Shown here: positions 1 through 10,452 of the stretch, in pieces
How the letters are laid out: each line of letters opens with the position of its first letter
Numbering within the stretch: position 1 is the stretch's first letter
Assembly: GCF_014633365.1 (NCBI RefSeq)
Contig: NC_068352.1
Coordinates: 31,033,310 to 31,097,309 of the forward strand
DNA from: Diospyros lotus
Taxonomy: Eukaryota; Streptophyta; Magnoliopsida; Ericales; Ebenaceae
Direction: 5' to 3'
DNA length: 64,000 nucleotides
Made by a program: the position numbers and the translations under genes
The notes under the pieces: model-generated
The model's input: only the letters and a program-made list of their open reading frames with translations
Database searches by the model: none
Told to the model about the DNA's origin: nothing

Positions 1-1080
1 CTTGTAAGTTGCATTCTATGGCGTTTGAATGTCATCACCTCCTGCCTGCATAAATTTACCGGGTGCCACTTCATAGTCATGAACATAAGAATTTGGATGG
101 TGCCAAATAAAGAATATCTGATCATGTACTGAAAACCTGTTTTTCCTTAATGGTCTACAAGTTCTGAAGTTAACTGTTCTCATTCATATGCATATTTTTG
201 TCTGATGATCTTCTACCATTTCTCTTACGCTTAATGTTTGAAAGTTGACACACTGGAAATGTCTACCTTTCAGTGGATGAGCCTAAACTTAAATGACTAA
301 AGCGCACAGGAAGTTGATCACTCAGTGAACTAGTTGAATTGGCAGCATGAAGAATTCATGAAGTTGATCTGCTAAAGCTCAAGCTCAAAAGCTCCTGGTA
401 TGTCACTGCACAAAGTCAAAAAATAGATCCATGCTGATGCCCTATTGACTTGAAAAGTGTCACTGCCAGTGCTTCATTTTTCTCTTTTATACGCAGCTGT
501 CGTTTGGTTTATTGGCCTGAACAAAGATGATGATTGTACATACTCTCTAGCGTTCATATTAGATTAGTATTAACGATAGGATCAGTGTCAATTACAGTTC
601 TCTTCTTGCAAAAGATACAGAAGCTTTCATCAAACTGCAGAATAGGTGATATATATATATGTGGATATTGGCAAATTGAGATGGAAGCTTTTATCATTTT
701 CCCTACACTGTTAAGTAGTGCTCATTGCAGTACTGTGTTTCAAGTTCTGGTAAAACGCAAAACGGTGTCGTTTGCTTTTTAAATTTAACACGACCGGTTG
801 ACATCGGCATGACCAAAATGGTGTATGTCGTTTTGTCAAGCCTTCCCCAATGTGAACTCTTAGTTGAGTGTGAGTTATTCATATAGGAGAATCAATACAC
901 GATTATTCTAACAATAGGAGAATCAATAATTAAGACTAGGAATCTTAATTCTTGGAATTAGGAAGATCATTCTCTTGATGAATACTGACAACAATAACAA
1001 TTATCTATTGTATAGGTTCGAACAAATTAAGGCTTTGTTTGGTATGATTTTTTTTTAGTTTTCAATGATATTTTTTACTA
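1..1080. other. Intergenic sequence, no gene recognised
   Basis: No reading frame here has a recognisable domain or convincing splice structure. Base composition is less AT-rich than the DNA after 1080, so part could be UTR or intron of a gene to the left. That is only a guess. A short TA run lies near 650-660. Confidence 0.3.
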
Positions 1081-1841
1081 GACTTACAGCGGCTGAAGGC
1101 ATAGGCCACTAAAGCCTATGCGGCCCCAAATTAATAATTAATTAAAATTTATTTTTTTTATATTTTGATATGTAAAATTACTTATTTTATTTTATAATGA
1201 TTTTCTTTAAATTCATACTTTGTTTATTTTATTATTTCATTTAAACGAGAAGATCTCTTAACTCTTCAAGTCTATGGATTATTTTTTAATATTAGATAAT
1301 ATATAATGAGGTGTCGTTTAGATAAAGAGAGCCCCAACTTTCTAAGTTTATATATCATTTTTTAGTGTTATATAATGAATAATGTGGTGTAAACTAATGA
1401 CATAACAAAAAAAAAGAAGCAAGAAGTGGTATTATTTTAGAAGGATAATTTAATAAAATAATTATTTGAATGATGAAACTTTTGTAGGGAAATCTGTACT
1501 GATCTAGACATTAGAAAAAAATAATAAAAATAAATTAATAAATTTTTAATTTAAAGACTTGACTGTAAACTCCTCATATTTTTTACTAATTTGTATGTTT
1601 TGAGATCTTTTTCTCATGTTTATATTATTAATTAAAAAATATTTATTTTCTGATTTTATATAAGAAAAATAAAATTTTATTATTTTTTATAAGACTACTA
1701 AATTAATTATTGGCTAGTCCCCACCCACCCGTCAGCCACCCTGATTAGACTTCTACCTTCTATGTTTTTTAAAACACAACTTTTTACGTAGTCGACTTTA
1801 AACTTAGAATTATACAGTATTCTAAGTTAAGCTCCACTATA
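1081..1841. other. AT-rich intergenic DNA, probable transposon remnants
   Basis: AT-rich DNA with many A/T runs. The stretch around 1085-1130 (rich in GGCC and GCCTATG words) loosely resembles the internal sequence of the hAT-like element at 38268-38761, but no clear ends or target duplication were found. No gene seen. Confidence 0.3.
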
Positions 1842-2816
1842 AGGGTCCGTTTGACAAAGCGATTTGACCGCTTATAAGCTATTAGTGTAACTTTTCAGCT
1901 ATCCAATTTTTTAAATTAAGTGTTTGATAAACCCAAATAGCTTAAACGTTTTATAACTTAAATGCTATTTGAATAGCTTTTTCAAAAGCTCATTCCCCTC
2001 AGCTTTTGCAAATTGTTAGTGGAGAAAAAGTTGTGTTGACCATAAAAATTACCAATCCATCCTCAACCAAAACATCAATTTTCAACCCATGTCCTCCTTC
2101 TTCAACTTTCACCAACCAATTTTCCACACTGCCACTATCGTCCGTCGCCATCCACCTAGCCATCGCTCCCACCGTCGCCTCTAGCTCTTTCTAGTCGTTG
2201 TCGCCCAAATCGACCGTCGCAAGTTGCCTCAATCCCGCTACCGTCATTGTCGCCTCTGCTTCCAGATCTGCGGCCGCAATTCGACCAGCACCATCTCATA
2301 GCCTCCTCTTGCGATCGCCTCCTGCGCCATCACCATCCCCACTTGCGCGGTCGCCCATCTCCTTCTCCATTGCCGGCCTTCTTCTTCTTCACTGTGTATG
2401 TATATATATATAATATGTAATAATATATATTTAGTTTGCATATAACATACATAGAATAATATATATGTTATATTATATATAATATATATAATAATTTTAT
2501 ATATAACATATAATATATATTAATTTTAATAAAATATATTTTTAAGAATCTAATATAATATATATTTAAATTTTTATGAATTAAATCTAAATTTATGCAT
2601 AAAGCTTAAAAATTATATTTTTTAAATTTTATTTATATTATTTAATATCGTGTGTATTTTAGTCATTTTGTCAAGTTATAACAACTTATAAACCAAATAC
2701 ATAATTTTTTACTAATAATTTAAAAATATAATTATCCAAACACGTTATCAATTTAAATGATATTACACAACTTAAATACTACCTAATTTTTCAGCTACCG
2801 AAAAAACACGTAGCCA
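1842..2816. mobile_element. Putative non-autonomous TIR element with GC-rich core
   Basis: The left end reads GGGTCCGTTTGACAAAG. The reverse complement of the right end reads TGGCTACGTGTTTTTTCG, a loose inverted match, and further inside both arms carry related AT-rich words such as AAGTGTTTGATAA and ACGTGTTTGGATAA. Between the AT-rich arms lies a GC-rich core at about 2090-2390 dominated by CCGTCGCC-like triplets. It is open in several frames on both strands but encodes only low-complexity Ser/Pro/Ala-rich peptides, so I do not call a gene in it. Boundaries are approximate and no target duplication was confirmed. Confidence 0.35.
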
Positions 2817-3067
2817 AATTAAGCGTAAGTCACGCCTAACAAAGACTAATGAGAAGGCGTGTCAAATAAGCGACAGCATTTGCTTGTTGAAGATAAGGAT
2901 TAGAAATTTAACTAAGTACCCTTGAAAGTAAGGGAAAGGGAAGTTTCCAGGAAATTTTGCAGGAAGATCACTATCAAAACAATCCACAGTAATGACAAAG
3001 CAATCCACGGTATAAATCCTAACGGCAGCTTCGGATATGGATCATATCATACAAGGGTTACTCAGTC

Positions 3068-3316
3068 ATGGCAAGGTACTTTGATATTGTGTCTAGCTCC
3101 GACGATGGGGTTGAGCCGGGTCTTACGTTTTATCTTTGCTTGATCGTCTTATCCGCATCAATCATGTCTATGGTCATCTTGTCTTGTGGTATCTGCTTTG
3201 AAGAATCACCCACAAAGGGCCGTCGTGGCCGGGCGCCGGGGACGTCGGGGGCGGCAGCGGCAGCGGCTGGGGCAGCGGCGTCGACAGCGACCACAAGCAG
3301 CGGAGGCGGATGTTGA
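3068..3316 (+). CDS. Small single-pass membrane protein of unknown function (82 aa)
   Basis: Intronless frame starting ATGG at 3068 and ending TGA at 3314-3316. The first 18 residues are polar and acidic (DIVSSSDDGVEPG). Residues about 20-44 form a hydrophobic helix (TFYLCLIVLSASIMSMVILSCG), consistent with one membrane span. The tail after about 50 is basic then Ala/Gly/Ser-rich (GRRGRAPG, poly-Ala), ending SSGGGC. A C-terminal Cys after Gly residues could be a lipid-attachment site, but this is inference. The GC content jumps sharply over the last 100 bases, unlike the flanks. The general layout (short acidic head, one helix, low-complexity tail) resembles small plant membrane proteins of unknown role, but I cannot name a family. 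It could be a fragment of a larger gene. Confidence 0.5.
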   Translation: MARYFDIVSSSDDGVEPGLTFYLCLIVLSASIMSMVILSCGICFEESPTKGRRGRAPGTSGAAAAAAGAAASTATTSSGGGC

Positions 3317-3374
3317 CATGTGGATGTAGTAGGTCTTCGAGTTCCTACTTTCTTTTTTCTTTTCTTTTTTTTTT

Positions 3375-3805
3375 ATAATCACTCGAATTTTTATTGGTTC
3401 AATTTTATTCTTATATTTATATTTTTTAATTAATTTAATTATTATACTTTAATATTTTTTCGTTCGATAATTTAAATTTTTCTGTTACATTCTTTGTATC
3501 TATATTTTTGAATCAATTTAACCTATGTATTTTGATGTATAAAAAAAAGAAAGTGATATGAGTCAACACTTTTAACTCTACTTCTCTTTATTTTTTATAT
3601 GTCAAAGTACAATAATTAAATTAATTAAAAAATACAGATACAAAGGTGTAATCAAAATAACAAAAAATTTGAATTATTACGAAAAAATATCAAAATATAT
3701 GGGTTAAATTGATTAAAAAAAATATAAGTACAAGAATATAATCGAAATAATAAAAAATTTAAATAATCATAAAAAAATATAAAAATACAAAAATAAAAAT
3801 ATGAG
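3375..3805. repeat. Hairpin-forming AT-rich inverted repeat (MITE-like)
   Basis: The left arm (about 3375-3540) and the reverse complement of the right arm (about 3605-3800) share blocks such as TTTAATTAATTTAATTATT, CTTTGTATCTATATTTTT and AATCAATTTAACC. Each arm holds two related subunits, and the loop at about 3540-3605 is unrelated. This is the shape of a foldback MITE. It begins about 60 bp after the stop codon of the small membrane-protein gene. Confidence 0.5.
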
Positions 3806-4227
3806 TTTGGGCTTCAAAGATCTGTACATATACATGTCTTTGCTATTTGATTTTGTATTTTTGTACTCTATAAATGTTGAATTCCTTAAATTAAGTTCAG
3901 GACAAAAGTATGGGTTTGATAATCTGTGGTTACCAAATAAGAAATTAAATTTAAATCCATAGGCTAAGATATCTTAATTTGTCTTGGACTCTAAATTAAA
4001 CTTATATTAATTAGTAGATGTTTGTATCTAATTGTCAATATGTTCCATATCACATGCTAAAGTTTATTTTGTAATAATATGATAAAACTCTCCTTGTAGT
4101 CTTAAAAGAATTTTATAATTATGAAAAATTAAGAACACTTTTTTACTTTAATTAGGTGTAAATCATTATCGATGATTTTCTTTTCTTTTTTTTTTTTAAA
4201 TTGAGTTGAAGGATAGATATTTGAATA
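3806..4227. other. AT-rich intergenic DNA
   Basis: No gene, RNA or clear repeat seen; poly-A and poly-T runs only. Confidence 0.4.
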
Positions 4228-4780
4228 GGGCTTTTTGGGGGAAATATTTTGATTTTGAGCCTTACTATGAAAACTATTTATATTTATATTTTGAACTAAA
4301 ATAATTCAATATTTTTTTTGAATTTATAATTTTATTCAATTCTTTCAATTTTAACAATTATGTCCAAATTTACTTAATTAGGTACAATTTTATTAATTGA
4401 TTTAAAGAAAATATATTCATACTAACTTGATATGCTAGATGTCATATAATAATAATATTTAAAAGACTCACATATATACATAAGTAAAAAAAAAAAATTG
4501 TTGCTAATAATATGATTATTTTTTCTTTTTACAACTTATATTTTTTTTCTTATTTATACATGGGTCCCATAAATATTATTATTATATTACGCATGATATG
4601 TCAAATCAATATGAACTCACTTCTTCTAAATTGATTTTATATATTGGATAAAATTACACCAAATTGAATCAATTTGAATCTAATTACCAAATTTGAACTA
4701 ATTGGATAAAATTCTAAATTTGCAAAAAGAATAGAATTATTTTCATAATTAACCCTTATATTTTCACCAAACTTACTTTC
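4228..4780. mobile_element. Hairpin MITE (long inverted arms)
   Basis: The left arm (about 4228-4495) matches the reverse complement of the right arm (about 4540-4780) along most of its length. Shared inner blocks include TAATAATAATATTTA, TTGATATG against TTGACATATCATG, and ATACATAAGTAAAA against ATAAATAAGAAAAA. Outer blocks include TACAATTTTATTAATTG-like and GTGTAATTTTATCCAAT-like words. The arms meet near the A run at 4484-4497. The fold would be nearly continuous over about 250 bp per arm, as in foldback MITEs. No coding capacity. Confidence 0.55.
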
Positions 4781-6233
4781 TATATAGTTGAGTTTAGGCT
4801 TGTTCAATTTAAAATCTTTATATTAAGTCTATAAAAAGTAATCTTTGGTCTCATAATGAATTTAGAATTCATATATTATTTTGTCTCGTTTATTAAGATA
4901 ACATCATTTATAAATAATATAAATTATTATTTTGACCTCATTGAGAGTCACTCTCTTTCTCTCTCTAGGTGATGATGCAAGAATCAACTATCAATTAAAT
5001 TTGTACATGATTTGAGTAAGACTTTGACCACATGAGCAAATGAGAGGGATTGGAATCCTAAAATAATATAGCTAAGATGATACCATTTTGATGTTGAAGT
5101 TAGAAGGAAATTCTAAGAATTGAGAATAATGAGAACTACAATGAATGTCATGCTTTTAGTTTACCCGATGAAATTTTTTTTTTTTATAGTTTTTAGAATG
5201 AGTTTTGTGATGAGGATGATCAACCTTGTCTATATTGTAAAAGATTAATTAATTCTCCCTTATTTCACGAGTTCAACATTGAGTTGAACTATGTTTGCTT
5301 GAGTCGATGTTATTGATCTTATCCTAGGGTGGTGGAGATTAGGGCACGTGACATTAATAGAGTTTTGAGATGTCAATTCCCTAATTCTTTCAGCTATGAT
5401 TGGATTTATTTATCCTTAAATGATACAAATTGCCTTGAGTTAAAGGCTGAGCAAATTGGTCTTCAAGGACTTCTCTGGTTTAGAATGTAATTGTAGTATT
5501 GAGCAAATAATATTTGCACTTATCCTTCTTGGAGTATCTTTAGGACTTCATCTTCTATTTCCATTTGGTTTCCTTGTTTTGCATATTTTGAATTGCTTGA
5601 AAATGTGTTTCTTCCAAAGTCCTACCTCTTATGGTTGTTTGTCATAGATTGCTATCTACTCAAGGTTAAATTGAAAGTTAATTAGATATATACTTTTGAC
5701 CGACATTCCTGTTAACGTGAATTCATCTATTTTTCCTAACATCATCTCTAGGGTTTCTTCACTTATCTATTTGAGAAATAAGTGAAGTAAACAACGAGAT
5801 GATATATAATGAAACATGACATCATAAGAGTAAATGAAGCAATATAAAATTTAATACTCTTCAATTATTCGGGAAGAATGAAAGATAAATCAATGTAATA
5901 TATTTTTATTTTGTTTGGATGAAAAATAAAAGGAGAAAGAATGATAAAAAAAATAATAAAGTTACAATAATACTATTTACTTTCAAAATAAATAAAGAAG
6001 TCTAAAATATTAAATTTAATAATTAGGGTAACCTAGAAAAAATATTAAAAATGTATTAGTAAATATTTTCCTTTCCTTTCATGAAAAATTCCCCTTCCAA
6101 TTTATTGTGAAACTCTTATTCAAAGTAGGAAATTAACCTCTCTTCTTCTTTTGTCCTATCTTCTTGATCTTTGTACTCTCCACTTAAATATAATTTTAGG
6201 AAGTTGTAGGAATTATGGAGTTCAATATTATCT
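4781..6233. other. AT-rich intergenic DNA, no gene recognised
   Basis: The short open frame near 5456-5647 encodes a hydrophobic, Leu/Phe-rich peptide with no neighbours, splice context or family resemblance, and I do not support it. Otherwise AT-rich sequence with no clear structure. Confidence 0.35.
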
Positions 6234-6479
6234 TAATCTCTCGGGGTAATTTGAGCATTCGTCTAGGTGTTGGGTACTGCCAGATTATGTGTTTGATCCC
6301 TAGGAGTGCGACATTTTACTGCTGCATTGGGTCATAAGCACAGGTCTTCGACCTAAATTTCCTTGGCCCGACTGGATTGCCCAATTTAGTAAGTTATCCG
6401 TAGGTTATAAGGGAAATGATCAGTCTCTGCTGAAGGCTTATGTATCAAGGTTCTTTGATTCTTATGTTAAAAAAAATAT
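6234..6479 (+). mobile_element. tRNA-derived SINE candidate
   Basis: A locally GC-richer block of about 245 bp contains GTGTTTGATCCCT (about 6289-6301), close to the RNA polymerase III B-box consensus GGTTCGANTCC. An A-box-like GTAATTTGAGCATTCG lies about 45 bp upstream, and the block ends in a TTCTTATG-type tail followed by an A run at 6470-6477. Plant SINEs have this layout. No target duplication was verified. A second B-box-like word (AGGATTGAATCACC) lies near 6630. Confidence 0.35.
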
Positions 6480-8095
6480 TATCTTTATATAAAATTTATA
6501 ATTACTCTAATATCAAAAATAGAAAATGATATGATATATGACACAATTCCAATATGGTGGCACTTGATGTTTTCTAGCTCGACATCTGAGACTACATGAG
6601 TACCTAAATAGTAGAGTTTAGGATTGAATCACCACCTTGGGCTCGGGGAGGTGACTCACTTGAGAACATGAGAAGATGTTAGAATCTATTAATTAAGTTA
6701 CATAGACTAAGATGCTAAACTTGAATGCATCATTTGCCACCTTATTAAAGTTGCGTGCAACTTAACTTGTAATTTAGTTTTTCGATCTTTAGGCAAACTT
6801 TAGATATAAATAAGATTTAGTGTATTGATAAAAAAAATATTTTAAATTAAAGATTATGAATTGGAATCTTGTTAATAGAGTTAGATTTATTTTTTAAAAC
6901 AAAAAATATTAAACAATTTTAAGAATAAATAAAGTTTGATAGCACTTTACATACAAAATCTAATATTTATAAATTTAATAGAAGAGATTATAATTGAAAA
7001 AAGTTGCAGTATCACACATTTTACCGTATATCTTTTTTTTTTATAAATAATTTTTTTTTACTATATGTCATTCATATTTTTTGTGTGACATACACACAAA
7101 AAATTACATTTGTTCTTTTCTGAAAAACCCCATAAAGACTTACTTAAAAAAACTTAATCTCATATGATTTTTTCAACCTAAAATGTCTTTTACTCACACA
7201 TATATATATTGTTCATCAATAAATCTTTCTAGTAAGCCTAAAATACATTCTATTGTTGACATAATAGATATCAGATCGAATTGTCTTTTAAACCATCGCT
7301 TAAAATTTATAACATAGTTGATGAGGATAACAGGTTATTGCCATTTATTTTATTCGGGTTAATTTTAATTTCAAGTTAGACTTGCTCAAAATAATTCTCA
7401 AACCAAAACTTGTCTAAACGGGCTATTCTTGTGAAAAATGAGGGCAGGGTCTAATTCCTTAATGAATCTTTATTTGACACTCGAGTTAGTTATTATTGTT
7501 TAGAAAAATATCTAAGAATTGGGTGAATTGAATTTTTAAAAATTAATTAATAATTTTAACTCTTTTAAAAACTTTTAAATTTATGATTTTAATATGTGGT
7601 GATTCCAGTAGAATTAATAACAATAAAATCACATAACCATAAGGAACAAGAAAAATTTATAGAGGTTCGACTCTAAAGAGTCTAATTCTCTCTCTCAAGA
7701 CTTAGCTTGAGGCTCTAAAAACTCAATACTAACTTTTAATTGGAGTTGGAATCAACATATAATCCATTGCTTAAGTAAAAATCACTAGCATACTACTAGC
7801 AAATATAATCCCCTCGCACAAGTGAATAAAAATAACAAATTTACAACCAGAGACAATTGCAAACAAGTCATCAACGGTTGAGAATTCCACCAGTCAGCAC
7901 ACTTCTAGCACTTCGAACCTTCTGACTCTTGTTTGAATACTTTATCAAGTTTGTTCTTCCTTGAGCTTCTATACTTACCTTATATATACATCTTCCAAAC
8001 ACACTAGTCATTAAAGAAAGGGTTAATTGAAATCTGAAATTTAAAAAAAAATGTTTAAGCTTTCTCAAACAATATAAGAAAACTTGTCTCACATT
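6480..8095. other. AT-rich intergenic DNA with possible LTR-derived remnants
   Basis: No gene seen. The block 7600-8000 is less AT-rich and contains strings of the sort found in old plant LTRs (TTTATAGAGGTTCGACTC, then a CT run and AAGACTTAGCTTGAGG), but no paired LTR, primer site or coding domain was found. Confidence 0.25.
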
Positions 8096-8402
8096 TAATT
8101 CAAAATAAATTTATTTTTTACGTGAGAAATCAAGATTTAAAAATTCAAATATAAGCTTTTGAGACATAAATGATTAAAATAATAAAATATGTTTAAAAAT
8201 AATCTTTTTTAATTTAAAATAAATTACTTTTTGTATGAGTAAGAGAAAATATGTCTAAAAATAATTATTTTTTAATTCAAAATTTAAAAATTCAAATATA
8301 AGTTTTTTAAACATAAATAATTAAAACAAAAAAATATGTTTAAAAATATATTTTTTAATTCAAAATAAATTTACTTTTTGCATGAGTAAGAGAAAATATT
8401 TA
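8096..8402. repeat. AT-rich tandem repeat, about 145-bp unit, two and a part copies
   Basis: The words TTCAAATATAAG, CATAAATGATTAAAA/CATAAATAATTAAAA, ATATGTTTAAAAATA and ATGAGTAAGAGAAAATAT recur in the same order. Units run roughly 8099-8210, 8211-8356 and a partial 8357-8402. Copies are diverged by small indels. No coding content. Confidence 0.5.
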
Positions 8403-8975
8403 TATCATAAAAATATTTTTATTAATTATCAAAATTTAACTAATATGAACAAGTTGGCTCAACAATTATTATGTTTAGAAATAATTTAATAGTGATACAT
8501 TAAATGCGAAATAAATGACGTATTTGGATCCCAATATATCGTGCCTTTATAGGCAGACTGAAAGATTAATAGGGACCAAAATGAGGTCACGTGGATGGTT
8601 AAAATTAATCCTCTAAATAGATTAGATAAGCCAGTTATGAGCACGGAGTTTCAGCTTGGACCCTCCTTATAATATTTGTTTAGGTAGTTTTGAGCTAGAC
8701 TTTCGAGTATCTCTAACTTTTCTAACCTTATCTAATTTGAATTTCAAATTAAATATAATTTGACGTGAATCCCAAATTCCGAACAACCCATTATGATTGA
8801 TTTATTATATGTAATAACATATTAAGCCTAGATAATATGGGATTAACTTTCTAATTTGTCTATTATTTTATGTCTCAATGATTTGTCCATTTGTCTAAAA
8901 TCAAGATTATTACATAAAACACAAATTTCTATATTAATTTATTTATTTTTATAATGTTCCATCATGAGAGCTCTA
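8403..8975. other. Intergenic DNA, nothing recognised
   Basis: No open frame, repeat or RNA gene that I can support. Confidence 0.4.
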
Positions 8976-9122
8976 GCTGCCTTGCCCCTAGTGCATCGCT
9001 AAGAATATAAATCGCGAGATGTGCTCCGCGTGGTTAGGAATCAAACTCGGGTGACACTAGACAAGCCGGCAAGCATCCTACAAGCATGCCCTTTGCCACG
9101 TGGCCTTTGCCCCGAAGGCTTC
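8976..9122 (-). mobile_element. tRNA-related SINE candidate, minus orientation
   Basis: A GC-rich island of about 145 bp in AT-rich surroundings. Read on the minus strand it contains ACCCGAGTTTGATTCCTAA (about 9031-9049), a good match to a Pol III B box, with a GGCAAAGGGCATG word upstream. It does not fold as a functional tRNA by eye, so a SINE or tRNA-derived relic is the more likely reading. Confidence 0.35.
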
Positions 9123-10140
9123 TATATTAATTTGTTATAGCTACAAAATGTGTTTTTTTATTTTGCTTATAATAATATTTATTTTTCTTATAAAAATTCA
9201 AAAAAAGGTTAAAAAGATATAATTTAATAACTCATTGTGTAATTTTTCTTGTTAAGTAAAATTATATTACCCAAAGCTTAATAAAAAAATAATTTAAAAT
9301 TCACAAAAGAGCAATAACTCTTTATCTAATTTTGTTTTGATGGTACAAATATATTCTAAATCGATCAAGAGTTCACTAAATATACTGGAAGGATGGCTCG
9401 TGTAAATAAAAAATAAAATATTTTAAATAAAAATTTATTAAATGACAATTAATAGTTGTGGTCTAATTTTTATGTTTTTTAAAGGTAAAATTTAAACTAA
9501 AATTAAAGTTAATAAAGTGATAAAATAAAATACTTTATACTTGTAAGGTTATAAGATTAAATCTCAATAATTAAGTTTTATCTTTATTTTTTAAAGTAAA
9601 AAAATATAAAGAGTATTTTGAGAATTCATTTTATTAATATAATTTTGTAACACTAGAATTCTTTGTTGTTTATATAATAGTATAGATGATTAATAAAATC
9701 AAAAATTATGAATAATTGATTTATATCAATTATAAATTAAAAAAATTAATATCAAATTAAAAAAATCATTTTAACATCTCTGCCTTGCTACTAAGTGAAA
9801 AACTTTAAGAGAAATAAATATAGAAAATTATTTATAAAAAGTAAGAAATATGAAAACTTAAGTTGCATATAAATAGAAATAAAAAAATATGAAAAAAGAG
9901 AAATAATATTCTAAAAAAAAGTAGAAAATGAAAATAAGGAAAAATACATAAATAAAAAATAAATTTTTTTAAATAAAAATTTTAATATAAAATATTATTA
10001 AAATAATTATCCAATCTAAAAATAAACTTGATTAATTCTTAGACGGTTTTTGATTTTTTTTAATATTATAAAATGGTCTTAAATTATTAAAAAGGTTTAA
10101 AAATAATTTTTTATATTTCGACTTTTTCCCTCTAGACATT
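9123..10140. other. AT-rich upstream region of the FPA-like gene
   Basis: Very AT-rich, with many A runs and no supported gene. It separates the intergenic transposon field from the 5' end of the FPA-like gene. Confidence 0.35.
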
Positions 10141-10452
10141 TCCGTGCATCGTTGATGGAAACTTACGTGTGCAAACGTGGCAGTATAAGTTGCCATGTAA
10201 GCACATAATCGCCATCTATCTTGCTTTCTCTGGTGCCGTTAACTTCTACACTGCTCAAAGCCTCAAAACCCTAACGCCAATCTCTCTCTCTCTCTCTCTC
10301 TCTGTCGCTCGATCTTTCTTCATCGATCTTTCGTTGAACGAATTGATGGACACATCTGTGTTATCGACAGTAGCAGATACAGCATAGCTTGTTTTTCTTT
10401 CGGTGAAGTGTGAGTTCTTGGGATACGGTTCAACTCAAGGCAAACGACAATG
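10141..10452 (+). promoter_or_regulatory. Probable promoter-proximal region and 5' UTR exon of the FPA-like gene
   Basis: GC content rises here. The block holds a telo-box-like AAACCCTAA (10266-10274), common in promoters and leaders of plant housekeeping genes, and a (TC)n run at 10281-10303 typical of plant 5' UTRs. The proposed first exon ends with the ATG at 10450-10452, directly followed by a GT (GTTCGT). The transcription start cannot be set from sequence. The open frame 10169-10387 that crosses this block looks like UTR. Confidence 0.45.

Noticed and set aside
2006..2441. Overlapping open frames on both strands (60-70 codons)
   Set aside because: Ser/Pro/Ala low complexity in a GC-rich transposon core; no domain or splice context.
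8976..9122. Functional tRNA gene
   Set aside because: A good B-box word but no complete cloverleaf by eye; SINE or relic is more likely.
10169..10387. 72-codon open frame before the FPA-like gene
   Set aside because: Crosses a TC microsatellite and telo-box, has no domain, and is best explained as 5' UTR.
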